In this document: in pieces, positions 4,092 to 5,306 of the stretch
Position numbering within the stretch: the first letter of the stretch is position 1
How the letters are laid out: each line of letters opens with the position of its first letter
Made by a program: the position numbers and the translations under genes
Notes under the pieces: model-generated
What the model saw: only the letters and a program-made list of their open reading frames with translations
Told to the model about the DNA's origin: nothing
Database searches by the model: none
NCBI GenBank assembly: GCA_040394255.1
Contig: JBEBSP010000191.1
Coordinates: 1 to 5,306 of the forward strand
DNA from: Agaricicola taiwanensis_A
Lineage (GTDB): Bacteria > Pseudomonadota > Alphaproteobacteria > Rhizobiales > Methylopilaceae
DNA length: 5,306 bases
Direction of reading: 5' to 3'

Positions 4092-5306
4092 ATGGAAGCC
4101 TCAGCAGCCCATTCTCATCATGTCGCGGACAAGGCGTCCGTACCGGCCCTGATGGACGGCATCGGCCGCCGCGCCCGCGCCGCCGCCCGGACGCTGGCGC
4201 TGAGCCCGGCCGACAGCCGCGATGCCGCGCTGAAAGCCATGGCCCGGGCGCTGCGCGACCGGACGGACACGATCCTCGCCGCCAATGCCGACGACCTCGC
4301 GGACGCACGCACCGCCGGCCTCGGCGCGGCGCTGATCGACCGCCTGACGCTGACCCCCGACCGTCTCGAAGGCGTTGCGAAGGGCCTCGACGAAATCGCC
4401 GCCCTGCCCGATCCCGTCGGCACGGTCATGGCCGCCTGGGCGCGGCCCAACGGCCTTGAGATCGAGCGCGTGCGCGTGCCCCTCGGCGTCATCGGCGTGA
4501 TCTACGAAAGCCGCCCCAATGTGACGGCGGATGCCGGCGCGCTCTGCCTCAAGGCCGGCAACGCGGTGGTGCTGCGCGGCGGCTCGGACAGCTTCCGCTC
4601 CTCCTCCGCGATCCACGCGGCGCTGGTGGCGGGCCTCGCGGCGGCCGGACTGCCGGAAGACGCCATCCAGTTCGTGCCCACCCGTGACCGCGCGGCGGTC
4701 GGCGCCATGCTCTCCGGGCTCGGCGGCAATCTCGACGTCATCGTCCCGCGCGGCGGGAAAAGCCTCGTCGCCCGCGTTCAGGAGGAGGCCCGCGTCCCGG
4801 TCTTCGCCCATCTCGACGGCAACGTGCATCTCTATGTGCATGCCGCCGCCGACCCCGGCATGGCCCGAACCGTCCTTCTCAACGCCAAGCTGCGCCGCAC
4901 CGGCATCTGCGGCGCGGCGGAGACGCTGCTGGTCGACCGCGCCGCAGCAGCCACCCATCTGAAGCCGCTCATCACCGCCCTGCTCGACGCCGGCTGCGCC
5001 GTGCGCGGCGACGAGGCGGCGCAGGCCGCCGATCCGCGCGTCACGCCCGCTACCGAAGCCGACTGGGCGACCGAATACCTCGACGCCATCATTGCGGTGA
5101 AGGTGGTCGACACCCTCGACGCCGCCATCGCGCACATCGAGGCTTACGGCTCGCATCACACCGACGCCATCGTCACCGACGACACGGCCGCCGCCGAACG
5201 CTTCCTACGCGAGGTTGATTCGGCCATCGTCATGGTCAATGCCTCGACCCAGTTCGCCGACGGCGGCGAATTCGGCTTCGGCGGCGAGATCGGCATCGCC
5301 ACCGGC
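4092..5306 (+). CDS. proA: glutamate-5-semialdehyde dehydrogenase (gamma-glutamyl phosphate reductase), 3' end cut by window
   Basis: ProA reduces glutamyl 5-phosphate with NADPH to glutamate 5-semialdehyde, which cyclises to pyrroline-5-carboxylate. ProB makes its unstable substrate, hence the pairing. The frame stays open to the window end with 405 residues, in the aldehyde dehydrogenase fold. Visible motifs are VPLGVIGVIYESRPNVT (129-145), LKAGNAVVLRGGSDS (153-167), VPRGGKSL (218-225) and LRRTGICGAAETLL (267-280) with catalytic Cys273. The ProA signature lies near 338-360 (AIAHIEAYGSHHTDAI), followed by STQFADGGEFGFGGEIGIATG (385-405, first S omitted from the core). About 20 C-terminal residues are probably missing. 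ATG 4086, two codons earlier, is an equally in-frame start. I prefer 4092 because TAAG at 4079-4082 is better spaced for it, though the ribosome site is weak. The N-terminal 15 residues are His/Ala-rich and look unconserved. Confidence 0.95.
   Translation, partial: MEASAAHSHHVADKASVPALMDGIGRRARAAARTLALSPADSRDAALKAMARALRDRTDTILAANADDLADARTAGLGAALIDRLTLTPDRLEGVAKGLDEIAALPDPVGTVMAAWARPNGLEIERVRVPLGVIGVIYESRPNVTADAGALCLKAGNAVVLRGGSDSFRSSSAIHAALVAGLAAAGLPEDAIQFVPTRDRAAVGAMLSGLGGNLDVIVPRGGKSLVARVQEEARVPVFAHLDGNVHLYVHAAADPGMARTVLLNAKLRRTGICGAAETLLVDRAAAATHLKPLITALLDAGCAVRGDEAAQAADPRVTPATEADWATEYLDAIIAVKVVDTLDAAIAHIEAYGSHHTDAIVTDDTAAAERFLREVDSAIVMVNASTQFADGGEFGFGGEIGIATG

Noticed and set aside
4101..5159. 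Minus-strand open frame of 352 codons opposite proA
   Set aside because: The plus strand encodes ProA with its catalytic Cys and signature over the same span. The reverse frame is His/Gly/Ala/Arg-rich noise.
1..5306. Hidden mobile element, CRISPR array or defence system
   Set aside because: No spaced direct repeats, transposase, integrase or nuclease motifs were seen. Every long plus-strand gene belongs to a known housekeeping or GNAT family.

Overview
The window looks like a chromosomal housekeeping segment from a GC-rich alphaproteobacterium, probably of the order Hyphomicrobiales (Rhizobiales). The case rests on three points: the gene order rplU-rpmA-GNAT-obgE-proB-proA, the Lys/Ala-rich C-terminal tail on ribosomal protein L21, and the protein sequences, such as an Obg G4 motif of SKVD. 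The genus cannot be named from the sequence alone. I saw no mobile element, CRISPR array, phage gene or sign of recent transfer.

Layout from left to right. Positions 1-50 hold the 5' part of a minus-strand tRNA-Ser with anticodon CGA, cut by the window edge. A divergent intergenic region follows, with a plausible promoter for rplU and a weaker one for the tRNA. The rest of the genes are on the plus strand. They are rplU (L21) and rpmA (L27), a RimJ/RimL-like GNAT acetyltransferase, obgE (ribosome-assembly GTPase), proB (glutamate 5-kinase) and proA (glutamate-5-semialdehyde dehydrogenase). proA runs off the right edge without its last few residues.

The genes fall into two functional blocks. 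rplU, rpmA and obgE serve the large ribosomal subunit: two structural proteins and the GTPase that helps assemble it. The acetyltransferase sits between them and may act on a ribosomal or translation-linked substrate, but that is inference. proB and proA encode the first two steps of proline synthesis from glutamate. proB overlaps or nearly touches obgE, so the blocks are probably co-transcribed.

The non-coding gaps hold the least explained sequence. Each of the three larger plus-strand gaps, after rpmA, after the GNAT gene and after proB, contains strong inverted repeats without a proper U-tract. The GNAT-obgE gap also has competing pairings that resemble an attenuator: one 6-base segment can pair with either of two copies of its complement, and the downstream copy runs into a short T-run. 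This is the best candidate for undescribed regulation here. It has not been tested, and no novel protein system was found.
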